From assembly GCA_044450785.1 (NCBI GenBank), contig JBIOJM010000022.1, forward strand, positions 1-50,847: 50,847 bases of DNA. Direction: 5' to 3'. Both the position numbers and the translations under genes were made by a program. Under the pieces are notes generated by a model that worked only from the letters and a program-made list of their open reading frames with translations, did not search any database and was not told the origin of the DNA. The stretch is from JBIOJM01 sp044450785 (lineage in GTDB: Bacteria; Planctomycetota; Planctomycetia; Isosphaerales; Isosphaeraceae). This document shows, piece after piece, positions 25,187-33,535 of the stretch (within the stretch, counting starts at the first letter, position 1; every line of letters starts with the position of its first letter).

Positions 25187-25231
25187 TGCCGGAGACAGTA
25201 CTTGAACCGGGACCTGCTTGCAAGCGGACCA
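25187..25231 (-). repeat. Partial tRNA-Leu 3' end, putative attachment-site repeat
   Basis: These 45 bp match the 3' part of the intact tRNA-Leu (33156-33200) at 40 of 45 positions and in the same orientation: acceptor strand (TGCCGGAG on the plus strand), T arm and variable arm are all recognisable (GAACCGGGACCTGCTTGC against GAACCTGCACCCGCTTGT). The 5' half of the tRNA is absent. This is the expected footprint at the far end of an element that inserted into the 3' end of tRNA-Leu. Confidence 0.75.
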
Positions 25232-25335
25232 CTGGTTTCCGCTGAATCAATACAAAGTCTTGAGAGAGTTCGCGGACATGTGAGATACTGCGAGCCCGCA
25301 TCCGCAGGCCATCATTCAAGAAAAGGGAATGAGCC

Positions 25336-26880
25336 GTGGCCAGGTATGAATTTTATTCGCAGGGGAAGCTCCGCAGCTTGTCGGTCGAGCCGATCGATGT
25401 GACGTGTGCCCACGTCCGGGCCGCCACGGTGTCCGTCGCGACAAAGGGACCAGCGAAGAGGGGCTTGGCCGCCGGGGGGTCTCGACCGCGACAGAAGGAG
25501 TCGGGGGCGCCCAAGCCACTCAAGGCGTCGGCCGGGGCAAGCTCCAGAGATCTGAAAGAGACGGTCGCGGCGGTCCATGCCCAGAATCAAAGACTTGGAC
25601 CCTTGTTCCAATCGACCCGAGAGCAGGACATGGGAGTTGTCGCGCCCAAGCCCAACGAGCCGATCATCCTCGTCACGGATACCGTGGTGATCGATGGCGC
25701 CAGGAAGTCGGATATCACCTGGCTGCGCGACAAGTTTGGCTTGGAGCTGCTCCGCGAGGGGCTCCAGGGCAAAGTCTTGCTCAAGTCGCCTACCGGGGGG
25801 AATGAGGGGAGGAAGCTGGTCTTCGATGCGGCCAAGGCGGCTTTCGAGCGAGGCCACGTGACGGCCGCACATCCGAATTTCGTTCGCATGCTTCCAATGG
25901 TCAAGCCGTCGGCCGCGGCCAACCAACCGCTGTGGAACCACGACAACACGGGCAACCCAGGGCTGGCCGGCTCGGACGTGGCCGCCAAGGCCGCCTGGAT
26001 CATTACCCGGGGACGGCCCGAGATCCGGGTCGCCGTCATCGACGAGGGTGTGGATAGCGATCACCCGGCGCTCAAGGCGGCCATCGTCGCGGAGAAGGAC
26101 TTCGTCGACGCCAATCCTCACGCCCGGCCCGACGGCGACGACGCCCACGGCACCGCCTGCGCGGGCATCGTCGTCAGCCGAGATGGCACCTATGCCGGCC
26201 TCGCCCCCGCATGCAGCTTGGTAGCCGTTCGCATCGCCAAGGGGGACGGGAAAGGAAGCTGGATCTTCGACGACTTCGACACCGCCGACGCGATCGATTG
26301 GGCCTGGGATGACGGGAAGGCCGATGTCCTTTCGAACTCCTGGGGAGGAGGACCCGCCGTCGATGTCATCACGCTGGCCATCGATCGGGCGCGGACTCGG
26401 GGCCGCAAGGGCAAGGGGGCCGTCGTCGTATTTGCGGCGGGCAATGCCGACGGTCCGGTCCAGTTTCCGGGCTCGCTGGAGCAGGTCATCACGGTGGGCG
26501 CCTCCAACCAGTGGGATGAACGGAAATCCCCCAAGTCGAAGGACGGCGAAACCGGGTGGGGGAGCAATTTCGGCAAGCCGCTCGACTTGATCGCCCCCGG
26601 CGTGCGGATCGCGACGACCGACATCCAAGGCGCGGCGGGTTACTCGCCGGGTGACTTCACCCTCACGTTCAATGGAACCTCCGCGGCCACGCCGCACGTG
26701 GCGGCCGCGGCAGCCTTGATTCTTGCGCTCATGCCCGGGTTAAATGAAGGGGCGGTGAGCGCGATCCTCAACGCGTCCACGGACCGGCTCACCAAGAGCG
26801 GAGGTTGGGACAAATATGTCGGCTTCGGCCGCCTGAACATCTTCTCGGCCCTCCGGCTGGCTCGCAGGTGGGCTCCATGA
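25336..26880 (+). CDS. Intracellular S8 subtilase with N-terminal propeptide-like domain
   Basis: 514 residues from GTG 25336 (AAAGGGAATGAG upstream). No signal peptide, so it should act in the cytoplasm. Residues 1-100 hold a short beta stretch and a linker; 105-187 a propeptide-like domain ending AAHPNFVRMLP; then the catalytic domain with Asp236 (VAVIDEGVDSDHP), His271 (DDAHGTACAG), the oxyanion Asn (VVFAAGNADG) and Ser449 (NGTSAATPHVA). All catalytic residues are present. It is the first gene of the 8-kb tRNA-Leu island and overlaps the next gene by 4 bp. A minus-strand frame of 461 codons over the same DNA is a shadow. Confidence 0.93.
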   Translation: MARYEFYSQGKLRSLSVEPIDVTCAHVRAATVSVATKGPAKRGLAAGGSRPRQKESGAPKPLKASAGASSRDLKETVAAVHAQNQRLGPLFQSTREQDMGVVAPKPNEPIILVTDTVVIDGARKSDITWLRDKFGLELLREGLQGKVLLKSPTGGNEGRKLVFDAAKAAFERGHVTAAHPNFVRMLPMVKPSAAANQPLWNHDNTGNPGLAGSDVAAKAAWIITRGRPEIRVAVIDEGVDSDHPALKAAIVAEKDFVDANPHARPDGDDAHGTACAGIVVSRDGTYAGLAPACSLVAVRIAKGDGKGSWIFDDFDTADAIDWAWDDGKADVLSNSWGGGPAVDVITLAIDRARTRGRKGKGAVVVFAAGNADGPVQFPGSLEQVITVGASNQWDERKSPKSKDGETGWGSNFGKPLDLIAPGVRIATTDIQGAAGYSPGDFTLTFNGTSAATPHVAAAAALILALMPGLNEGAVSAILNASTDRLTKSGGWDKYVGFGRLNIFSALRLARRWAP

Positions 26881-27398
26881 ACGGTCATGATCCTCCGTCC
26901 GGCTACTACTACTACGCGGCAGGCGAGCGCGTCCGCCTGAACCTCGACGAAGAATGGGTAGCCGTCGACGCGCGACGGAGCGAGGCGGCCAATGCGACCG
27001 GCAACCTTCGGGCCGCCCTCCGCGACGCCTCCAAACCCCTTCGCGGGGACCTCGTTTTGGTGCGGCGCAACGCGCTGTCGAGCCAGCAACTCGATGCGCT
27101 GGCGAAGCAAGGAGCGATCCATCCGGTGTTCCACGCCGAAGGGGCGATGCTGGTCGCCTTACCGGAAGTCCGCGTGGAAGAGTCATCGCCTCACGGCCAG
27201 GAGGCCCTGCACGACTGGCTCCGTAAGCACAGAAAAGACGCCGAGATCGTCGAGGACCGAGGCGACCGCATCGTGCTGCGGCCCACCTCGGGCCGCGGAC
27301 AAGATGCGCTGACGCTCGCCAACCACCTGAGCGAGCAAGTCGGCCCCAAACTGGCCCAGCCCCGCTTCCTCCGCATCGTCGATCGCTTCGAAAGATGA
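26877..27398 (+). CDS. Stand-alone paralogue of the subtilase N-terminal (propeptide-like) region, 173 aa
   Basis: Residues 114-167 align with subtilase residues 129-186: both start WLR, share a basic/hydrophobic strand (RIVLRPTSG against KVLLKSPTGG) and end A-x-P-x-F-x-R (LAQPRFLRIVD against AAHPNFVRMLP). The first 25 residues (YYYYAAGERVRLNLDEEWVA) also resemble the start of the subtilase (YEFYSQGKLRSLSVEPIDVT). There is no catalytic domain. It could inhibit or chaperone the protease in trans, as free I9-type propeptides do, or act as an adaptor. The ATGA overlap couples the genes and fixes the start at 26877. Confidence 0.7.
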   Translation: MNGHDPPSGYYYYAAGERVRLNLDEEWVAVDARRSEAANATGNLRAALRDASKPLRGDLVLVRRNALSSQQLDALAKQGAIHPVFHAEGAMLVALPEVRVEESSPHGQEALHDWLRKHRKDAEIVEDRGDRIVLRPTSGRGQDALTLANHLSEQVGPKLAQPRFLRIVDRFER

Positions 27399-27464
27399 TC
27401 GGGTAGCGCGTCCGATCTGCTGAGGACAGTCGTCTACGAAGCCCCCAAGCTGTAGGGCACCCGG

Positions 27465-30400
27465 ATGTCGAAGGCACTCTGGCAGAAAATCCCACGTTGG
27501 TTTCTTGCGTGCTGGGTGATCCTCTCACTACATGTTTGTCCCTCGATTGCGGGGGCGCTTGAACAAACCTGGGCGACGATCGATACTGAGGATGGACTTC
27601 CCAGCAATTCGATCTCGGCGATCTTTTTCGATAAGGATGGCAATCTGTGGATCGGCACCGATAAAGGTCTCGCACTCTTCTCCAAAACGGATCAGCAGGG
27701 AATAGTTACTTCCCGGCCCTGGATCCGCACCTTCACGACCAGGGACGGGTTGGCGGACGATCACGTCACGTCGATCGCCCAGGACCGCGAGGATCACCTC
27801 TGGTTCGGGACGCTTGACAGCGGGGCGAGCCGGTATGACGGCAAGACCTTTCGCGCCTTCACGTCCAAGAACGGGCTGGCAGACAATCACGTCACGACGA
27901 TCGCCCAGGACCGCGAGGGCCGCCTCTGGTTCGGAACGTGGAGAGGGGCGAGCCTTTACGACGAAAACACCTTCCGTAACTTCACGACCAAGGACGGGCT
28001 GGCGCTCGATCACGTCACGGCGATCGCCCAGGACCGCGAGGGCCACCTCTGGTTCGGGACGCAAGGCGGTGGGGCGAGCCGGTACGACGGACAGACGTTT
28101 CGAACCCTGACGCCCAAGTACGGGCTGGCGCGCGATTTCGTTCACGCGATCGCCCAGGACCGCGAGGGCCACCTCTGGCTCGGGTCCGGTGGCGGGGCGA
28201 GCCAGTACGACGGCAAGACCTTTCGCAACTTTACGACCGAGGACGGGCTGGCTCAGAATGACGTCACGGCGATCGCCCAGGACCGCGAGGGCCGTCTCTG
28301 GTTCGGTACGGATGGCCGCGGCGTGAGCCGCTACGACGGACGGACCTTTCACAACTTCACGACTCGGGACGGACTGGCGCACGACTTCATCACTGCGATT
28401 GCCCAGGATCGGGAAGGCCACGTCTGGTTCGGGACCCGTGACGGCGGCGTGAGCCGCTACGATGAACCGTTACGCACCTTCACGACGAAGGACGGGCTGG
28501 CGAACGAGCACGTGCGTACGATCGCCCAGGACCGGGAGGGCCATCTTTGGTTCGGGACGCATGGCGGCGGGGCGAGCCGGTACGACGGAAAGACCTTCTG
28601 CACCTTCACAACCAACAACGGGCTGGCAGGCAATATCGTCTTTGCGATCACCCAGGACCGTGAAGGCGGGCTCTGGTTCGGTACGTGGGGCGGGGGAGTG
28701 AGCCGCTACGACGGCCACACCTTCCACACCTTCACAACCAAGGACGGGCTGGCGAGCATGCAGGTCGCCGCGATCACCCAGGACCGCCAGGGCAGGATCT
28801 GGTTCGGAACAATACTGGGCCTGGCCTACTACTTTGAGGGTAGGTTCCACTCGTTCAGAGCACTGGCGACCAACCACGTCCAGGCGATCGCGCAAGACCG
28901 AGAGGGTAGGCTCTGGTTTGGGTGGGATATGACGCGCGGTGTAAGTCGTCTGGACGGACGGACCTTACGCACGTTTACGAGGCGGGACGGGCTGGCGGGC
29001 TATGGCGTCACGGCGATTGTCCAGGACCGCGAAGGCCGAATCTGGTTCGGAACAGCGGGCGGAGTGAGCCGATACGATGGACAGAAATTTCGCAACTTAG
29101 AAAGAGAAGACGGGCTGGCGCACAATTCTGTCAGCGCGATTACTCAGGATCGGGACGGCGTACTTTGGTTCGGAACATTCGGCGGTCTAAGCCGGTACGA
29201 CGGACAGACCTTTCGCAATTTCACGACCACGGAGGGGTTGGCGGACAATCACGTCACGGCGATCGCCCAGGACCGCGACGGAAGGCTCTGGCTGGGAACT
29301 GATGGAGGTGTCTCGGTGTACGAGGAAACCGAAGTTCTCGGTTCCCTCTCTCGGCTCGTGCTGGCGTTGACATTCGCGCCGCGTCAGATCTCCTATGGCC
29401 CGACGATTCGCGAGGTACTCTGGAGTTACCGTCTCGACGACCGGCCCGCCTGGTCGGAGCCGAGCCGCGGCAGCTTCTTTGTGAGAGACTACTGGCGGCT
29501 GGGAAGCGGGAAGCATGTCCTGGGGATCCGCGCCTGGGACGGCAAGGCGAACCCGCCGAGGACGACGGTCTTCCCGTTCGAAGTCAGCGGATCGGAGCGG
29601 AGCATCGCGATTGCGGCCTATCTGCTCTTGCTCGGGGCACCGATGGGGGCAGGGCTTTACTGGATCGGTAAGAAGCAATCGGCCCGACGGGCCGTCCAGC
29701 GGCGATTCAATCCGTACCGGGCTGGGCTGCCGGTGGGCCCCGACCTCTTCACCGGCAGGGAAGACCTGCTGAAGGAAGTGACTGGCTCGCTGGCCGCACA
29801 CTGCCTCCTGCTGACCGGCGAGCGGCGGATCGGAAAGACATCGTTCCTGCATGCCCTCCAGCGCAGGCTCAAGGACCTGGATGACGCCCGATCGAGATGG
29901 GTCCCAGTCTATGTTTCCCTGGAAAGCGTCCCGGAGAACCAGTTCTTTGCGATCCTCGCCCAGAGGCTCATCGAAACGGTTGGCGCGAAACTGTCTCCGA
30001 ACGTGAAGCTTCGTTACGCACCGGATTCACCTCCGGCCTCACCGCCTTACGGGATTTTCGAGTTCACCTGCGACCTAAGAGCCATCCTCGACGCCCTCGA
30101 TGTCCGAGGGAAGAAACCGGTGAAGCTCGTCTTCCTACTGGATGAAATCGACGTGCTGAACTCGTTCCGTCCCTGGACCAAGTATGAGCTCCGCGCCCTG
30201 TTCTGTGGCTCTCCAGACTTGAGCGGTCGAATCAGGGCGGTGATGACCGGCTTTAACCTGGACCTCACCGAGCACGAAGACCGCAGTCCCCCTTTCAACT
30301 TCCTTCTGCCACTGACGATGACGCCACTTACGCCCGAAGAAGCGCGGCGGCTGATCGTGACTCCGGTGCGACGATTCTACGAGTACGAACCGGATGTCGT

Positions 30401-30746
30401 GCAACGCCTCATCGGGCTGAGCGCAGGCCACGCACTCACCATCCAGCTTCTCTGCTGGCGGCTCATCGAGCACGTCCTCGACACGAAGCGGCGCAGGGTT
30501 ACGCAGGCGGATATGAACGCGGTTGAGGAGAGGGCTTTGGAAGACGTGCGGAGGATCATCGAATCCGATTCGAGCCATGCGGGTCTCTCCACTTCGCCGC
30601 CGGAAACCCTGGAAAGGATCACCGAGCTGGAGCGCGAATTGGCGCCGCTTCGGACGCCGCTGGGCCAGGCGGCGCAGGCCTCGCCGCCTCCTCCAGAGGG
30701 CTCCCAGTGCCCATTCCCTGAGGGGGGGGTGCAGAGGTCGCCATGA
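27465..30746 (+). CDS. Transmembrane sensor: 14-repeat two-component-type propeller fused to a STAND-like AAA ATPase
   Basis: 1093 residues. A signal/anchor (FLACWVILSLHVCPSIAGA) leads into 14 repeats of about 41 residues with the Reg_prop consensus DREGxLWFGTxGGGxSRYDG (nt 27600-29320), enough for two seven-bladed propellers. Next come a Y_Y_Y-like beta domain (about 625-705), one membrane helix (about 714-735), and a cytosolic ATPase with Walker A GERRIGKTS (from residue 786), Walker B VFLLDEID (Asp893) and a winged-helix-like end. This architecture normally ends in a histidine kinase; here a signal-transduction NTPase takes its place. The C-terminus is coupled by 4 bp to the STAND-CHAT gene, whose NTPase is related. 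The 66-bp gap from the gene before has no visible terminator. Confidence 0.85.
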   Translation: MSKALWQKIPRWFLACWVILSLHVCPSIAGALEQTWATIDTEDGLPSNSISAIFFDKDGNLWIGTDKGLALFSKTDQQGIVTSRPWIRTFTTRDGLADDHVTSIAQDREDHLWFGTLDSGASRYDGKTFRAFTSKNGLADNHVTTIAQDREGRLWFGTWRGASLYDENTFRNFTTKDGLALDHVTAIAQDREGHLWFGTQGGGASRYDGQTFRTLTPKYGLARDFVHAIAQDREGHLWLGSGGGASQYDGKTFRNFTTEDGLAQNDVTAIAQDREGRLWFGTDGRGVSRYDGRTFHNFTTRDGLAHDFITAIAQDREGHVWFGTRDGGVSRYDEPLRTFTTKDGLANEHVRTIAQDREGHLWFGTHGGGASRYDGKTFCTFTTNNGLAGNIVFAITQDREGGLWFGTWGGGVSRYDGHTFHTFTTKDGLASMQVAAITQDRQGRIWFGTILGLAYYFEGRFHSFRALATNHVQAIAQDREGRLWFGWDMTRGVSRLDGRTLRTFTRRDGLAGYGVTAIVQDREGRIWFGTAGGVSRYDGQKFRNLEREDGLAHNSVSAITQDRDGVLWFGTFGGLSRYDGQTFRNFTTTEGLADNHVTAIAQDRDGRLWLGTDGGVSVYEETEVLGSLSRLVLALTFAPRQISYGPTIREVLWSYRLDDRPAWSEPSRGSFFVRDYWRLGSGKHVLGIRAWDGKANPPRTTVFPFEVSGSERSIAIAAYLLLLGAPMGAGLYWIGKKQSARRAVQRRFNPYRAGLPVGPDLFTGREDLLKEVTGSLAAHCLLLTGERRIGKTSFLHALQRRLKDLDDARSRWVPVYVSLESVPENQFFAILAQRLIETVGAKLSPNVKLRYAPDSPPASPPYGIFEFTCDLRAILDALDVRGKKPVKLVFLLDEIDVLNSFRPWTKYELRALFCGSPDLSGRIRAVMTGFNLDLTEHEDRSPPFNFLLPLTMTPLTPEEARRLIVTPVRRFYEYEPDVVQRLIGLSAGHALTIQLLCWRLIEHVLDTKRRRVTQADMNAVEERALEDVRRIIESDSSHAGLSTSPPETLERITELERELAPLRTPLGQAAQASPPPPEGSQCPFPEGGVQRSP

Positions 30747-32989
30747 TGGAAGATCCCTACATCGTTGGGCCCCCGGTCACGGGCCGGAATCATCATGGGC
30801 GCGTCGATCTCCTGCAGCAGGTGCTCTCTGGCGCCCGTGACTGCTGGTGCATCGTCGGACTGCGTCGATTCGGCAAAACCTCGTTTCTGTTCCAGCTCGC
30901 TCATCTAGTCAAGAGCGAGGAACGCTCCTACATGCCCTTGTACTGGTCCTTACTAGGGTGTGAAGACCGGGACGCGCTCCTCCTCATGTTCTCGTCGGCC
31001 CTGGGAGCGATAGATCCTCCATTACACGATCTCGGGATAGACTTGAACCAACTATATGATCATGGCGTGAAGCAGGGTCTGGTGTCGCTCTTGTGGCGAT
31101 TTGCCGAGATCTGCAAACGGCGCGGGCGGAAACTTCTGCTCCTCTGCGACGAGAGTGAGGCCCTGGTGAAGCTGGGCCTAAACGACAGAGGGCTGCTAGG
31201 GCAGTTACGTACCGTCTTCCAGTCCACAGAACTGGTCCGGACGGTACTTACCGGTTCGCGAAAGGTCGCGGAGCTGCTCACCGTCGACGTGAGCGGTCCC
31301 AGTTTCCTCTCCGGCTTCGAGCCGTTCGCGTTCCTACCTTCGCTGAACCCAGTCGAAACCGAAGGCCTCGTCCGCCTCGGCCTGAGGAGTACCCCCAGAC
31401 AAGTAAGTGGTATCCATGAATCGACCGGCGGTCATCCGTATTTCGTCCAGACCCTGTGCTCCCAGATCTTCAGAGCAGGGGGGAAGCTTGATCTTGAAAC
31501 GGCGATCGATAAGGTTCATCTGGAGAGGGGAATGTGGATTGAGCAAGCCTTAGAGCAGGATTTCAGCTACCTTGCGGGCGGCGAGCAGGCGATTCTAACC
31601 AGCCTGAGGGACGAGGGGCCGGCGTGTGCGAGCGACTTGTGTCGACGACTCCGGCTGCCAAACGAAAACGCCGTCGCCCTTCTGTTCGCCCTGCTCCAGT
31701 CCCGCTACATCAAATCCGGAACGGACGGCCGATATACATTCGCGAATGCTTTCTTGCAGAGGTGGCTCTCGCGTAGGACACAGGCGCCGCCAGCGGAAAT
31801 CCCCTCAAGGGTGAGTGAGAAGGCGGTCCTCATCATGGCCGCCCAACCGCAGATGACACCGGCATCCCGGACGACCGTGTACGAAGACTTTGTAATTCAG
31901 ATCTCGTTCCGCCCGGGACACGAGGGGGGTTATTTGATTCGCGTCCTCGAATCCGCCGCTGGCCAAGCGAGCGAACGATTGAAGTTGAAGCCGAGTTCGG
32001 GGGGGATCCAGAATGGGCTCCGGCGAATCGAGGCCGGATATCAAGGCACGAAACTCTTCGAAACGTTCGGGACAGCCTTGTTCAAGGCCGTCTTTCACAC
32101 GGCGATCGGGGACCTTTATCGGAACAGTGTAGGGAGGGCCGAGGCTGTGGGACATGGACTGCGGCTGCGCCTACGGATCGAGCCCCCTGAGCTACTCGTG
32201 CTCCCTTGGGAACTCCTCTTCGACCCAACGCAGCGCCGATTCCTCGCGCGATCGTCCGATACTCCCCTCTCGCACTACCTCGAGCTACCGAGCCCGCATC
32301 CTCCGCTCGACGTCAAGCCCCCGCTCCGGCTGTTGGTCGTCGTCTCGTCGCCCGGCGACCTGAAAGAGCTGTGCTTGCCGGAATTGGATATCGCGAGGGA
32401 GAAGGACCAGATCGCCCGGGCGCTTCACGATTGGATCGAGGCTAATCTCGTCGCGGTTGAGATGATGGACAACGCGATCGTGCACGAGGTCCACGATCGA
32501 ATGCGCCGCTTCCAGCCTCATGTGGTGCACTTCATCGGGCACGGCGGTCTGATCAACACCAACGGGAGGGATCAGGGTTGCCTCGTGCTGGAGGATGAGC
32601 AACGGCAATCCAAGCTCGTCGACGAAGAGAAGTTCTGCGAGTTGGTGGACCACAAGATCAGTCGGTTGGTGGTGTTGAACGCCTGCAAGACGGCGGCCTC
32701 GTCCAAGGTCCGCGGACTGGCCGGCATTGCCCCCCGGCTGGTCCGGGCAGGGATCCCGGCCGTGGTGGCCATGCGCTACCCGATCTTGGATGACGCGGCG
32801 ATCACGTTCTCGCGCGAGTTCTACCGGGCGCTCGCATCCGGCCTGGCCGTGGACGCCGCTGTTGCCGATGCCCGAAAGGGGCTGTTCCTGGACGAAGAAT
32901 CGAGAAAAAAGGCCGATCGGTCATGGTTCATGCCGGTGCTCTTCATGCGCGCCCCGGACGGGAGACTCTTCAATATTCCGGAGGTCTGA
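30743..32989 (+). CDS. STAND NTPase fused to a CHAT (caspase-like) protease
   Basis: 748 residues. The N-terminal NTPase has Walker A GLRRFGKTS (39-47), Walker B LLLLCDESEAL (131-141), a GGHPYFVQTLC helix typical of AAA/STAND sensor-2 regions, and a winged helix ending near 340. After a linker, residues about 365-745 form a CHAT domain with the caspase-type dyad His600 (HFIGHGG) and Cys648 (VVLNACKTA), followed by IPAVVAMRYPI and a SWFMPVLFM end. CHAT enzymes are effectors in bacterial defence and regulated death systems. ATG 30743 or 30746 may be the start. A terminator follows directly. The predicted role is effector of the membrane sensor encoded upstream. Confidence 0.9.
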   Translation: MMEDPYIVGPPVTGRNHHGRVDLLQQVLSGARDCWCIVGLRRFGKTSFLFQLAHLVKSEERSYMPLYWSLLGCEDRDALLLMFSSALGAIDPPLHDLGIDLNQLYDHGVKQGLVSLLWRFAEICKRRGRKLLLLCDESEALVKLGLNDRGLLGQLRTVFQSTELVRTVLTGSRKVAELLTVDVSGPSFLSGFEPFAFLPSLNPVETEGLVRLGLRSTPRQVSGIHESTGGHPYFVQTLCSQIFRAGGKLDLETAIDKVHLERGMWIEQALEQDFSYLAGGEQAILTSLRDEGPACASDLCRRLRLPNENAVALLFALLQSRYIKSGTDGRYTFANAFLQRWLSRRTQAPPAEIPSRVSEKAVLIMAAQPQMTPASRTTVYEDFVIQISFRPGHEGGYLIRVLESAAGQASERLKLKPSSGGIQNGLRRIEAGYQGTKLFETFGTALFKAVFHTAIGDLYRNSVGRAEAVGHGLRLRLRIEPPELLVLPWELLFDPTQRRFLARSSDTPLSHYLELPSPHPPLDVKPPLRLLVVVSSPGDLKELCLPELDIAREKDQIARALHDWIEANLVAVEMMDNAIVHEVHDRMRRFQPHVVHFIGHGGLINTNGRDQGCLVLEDEQRQSKLVDEEKFCELVDHKISRLVVLNACKTAASSKVRGLAGIAPRLVRAGIPAVVAMRYPILDDAAITFSREFYRALASGLAVDAAVADARKGLFLDEESRKKADRSWFMPVLFMRAPDGRLFNIPEV

Positions 32990-32994
32990 AGTCG

Positions 32995-33029
32995 GAAGAC
33001 CGAAGCCTTCGCGGGCGGTCTTCGTTTTT
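32995..33029 (+). terminator. Intrinsic terminator of the island operon
   Basis: GAAGACCG (32995-33002) pairs with CGGTCTTC (33016-33023) around a 13-nt loop and is followed by GTTTTTC. It starts 6 bp after the CHAT stop codon, closing the four-gene operon. Confidence 0.85.
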
Positions 33030-33155
33030 CGCGACTTGGCTTGCCGACAAGACCCATCTGGCAGTTAACACATGGGCCGTTCCTCCAGCCAAAGCGACCT
33101 CTAATGTTAGTGCTGAAGCCCGGCCTTTTGCACTTTGGCTGCATTTCGAAACGAA

Positions 33156-33241
33156 TGCCGGAGACAGGACTTGAACCTGCACCCGCTTGTAAGCGGACCA
33201 GCCCCTCAAGCTGGCGCGTCTGCCAATTCCGCCACTCCGGC
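33156..33241 (-). tRNA. tRNA-Leu (anticodon GAG)
   Basis: The minus strand folds as a class II tRNA: acceptor GCCGGAG/CTCCGGC with discriminator A, D arm with GGCAGACGC, anticodon stem CCAGC/GCTGG around loop TTGAGGG (GAG at 33205-33207), a long variable arm (CCGCTT...AAGCGG) as expected for Leu, and T arm GCAGG-TTCAAGT-CCTGT. CCA is not encoded. The gene is intact. Its 3' end faces the 8-kb island, and a partial copy lies at the other end (25187-25231). Confidence 0.95.
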
Positions 33242-33450
33242 GCGGGGAAACCCATTTCGAGCAATCTGGTCTCATCATGCGAATTGCCGGCGGGCGGTGT
33301 CAAGACACCCGTGGACGGCGATCGCGGGGTGATGGGCTCACGTCCGTGGCGGCGGCCTGGCCAGTTACGTAGCGAGCTTCCCGCTCGATCTCGAGGACGA
33401 AGCTCGAGCTCGTCTGCTCGACCGTGAGCATGAAAGCCCGGCCGCGAGGC

Positions 33451-33490
33451 TTGACTCTGCGTTTGTCATCTTGTATTATTGGGTTAATAC
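33451..33490 (+). promoter_or_regulatory. Sigma-70 promoter overlapped by a GntR/YtrA-type operator
   Basis: TTGACT (33451-33456), a 17-bp spacer and TATTAT (33474-33479) make a near-consensus promoter. A perfect palindrome GTATTA-TTGGGT-TAATAC (33473-33490) covers the -10 and start region. The next gene encodes a YtrA-type GntR repressor, so autorepression of the regulator-transporter operon is likely. Confidence 0.8.
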
Positions 33491-33535
33491 AGTGATACGC
33501 GAGCGGTGGGTCGGTGCTCCGCGGAGGAACAGGCA

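Noticed and set aside
25312..26697. 461-codon minus-strand ORF over the subtilase gene
   Set aside because: It is antisense to a gene with a full catalytic triad; the translation is Arg/Gly/Asp-rich with no domain, as expected from GC-rich codon bias.
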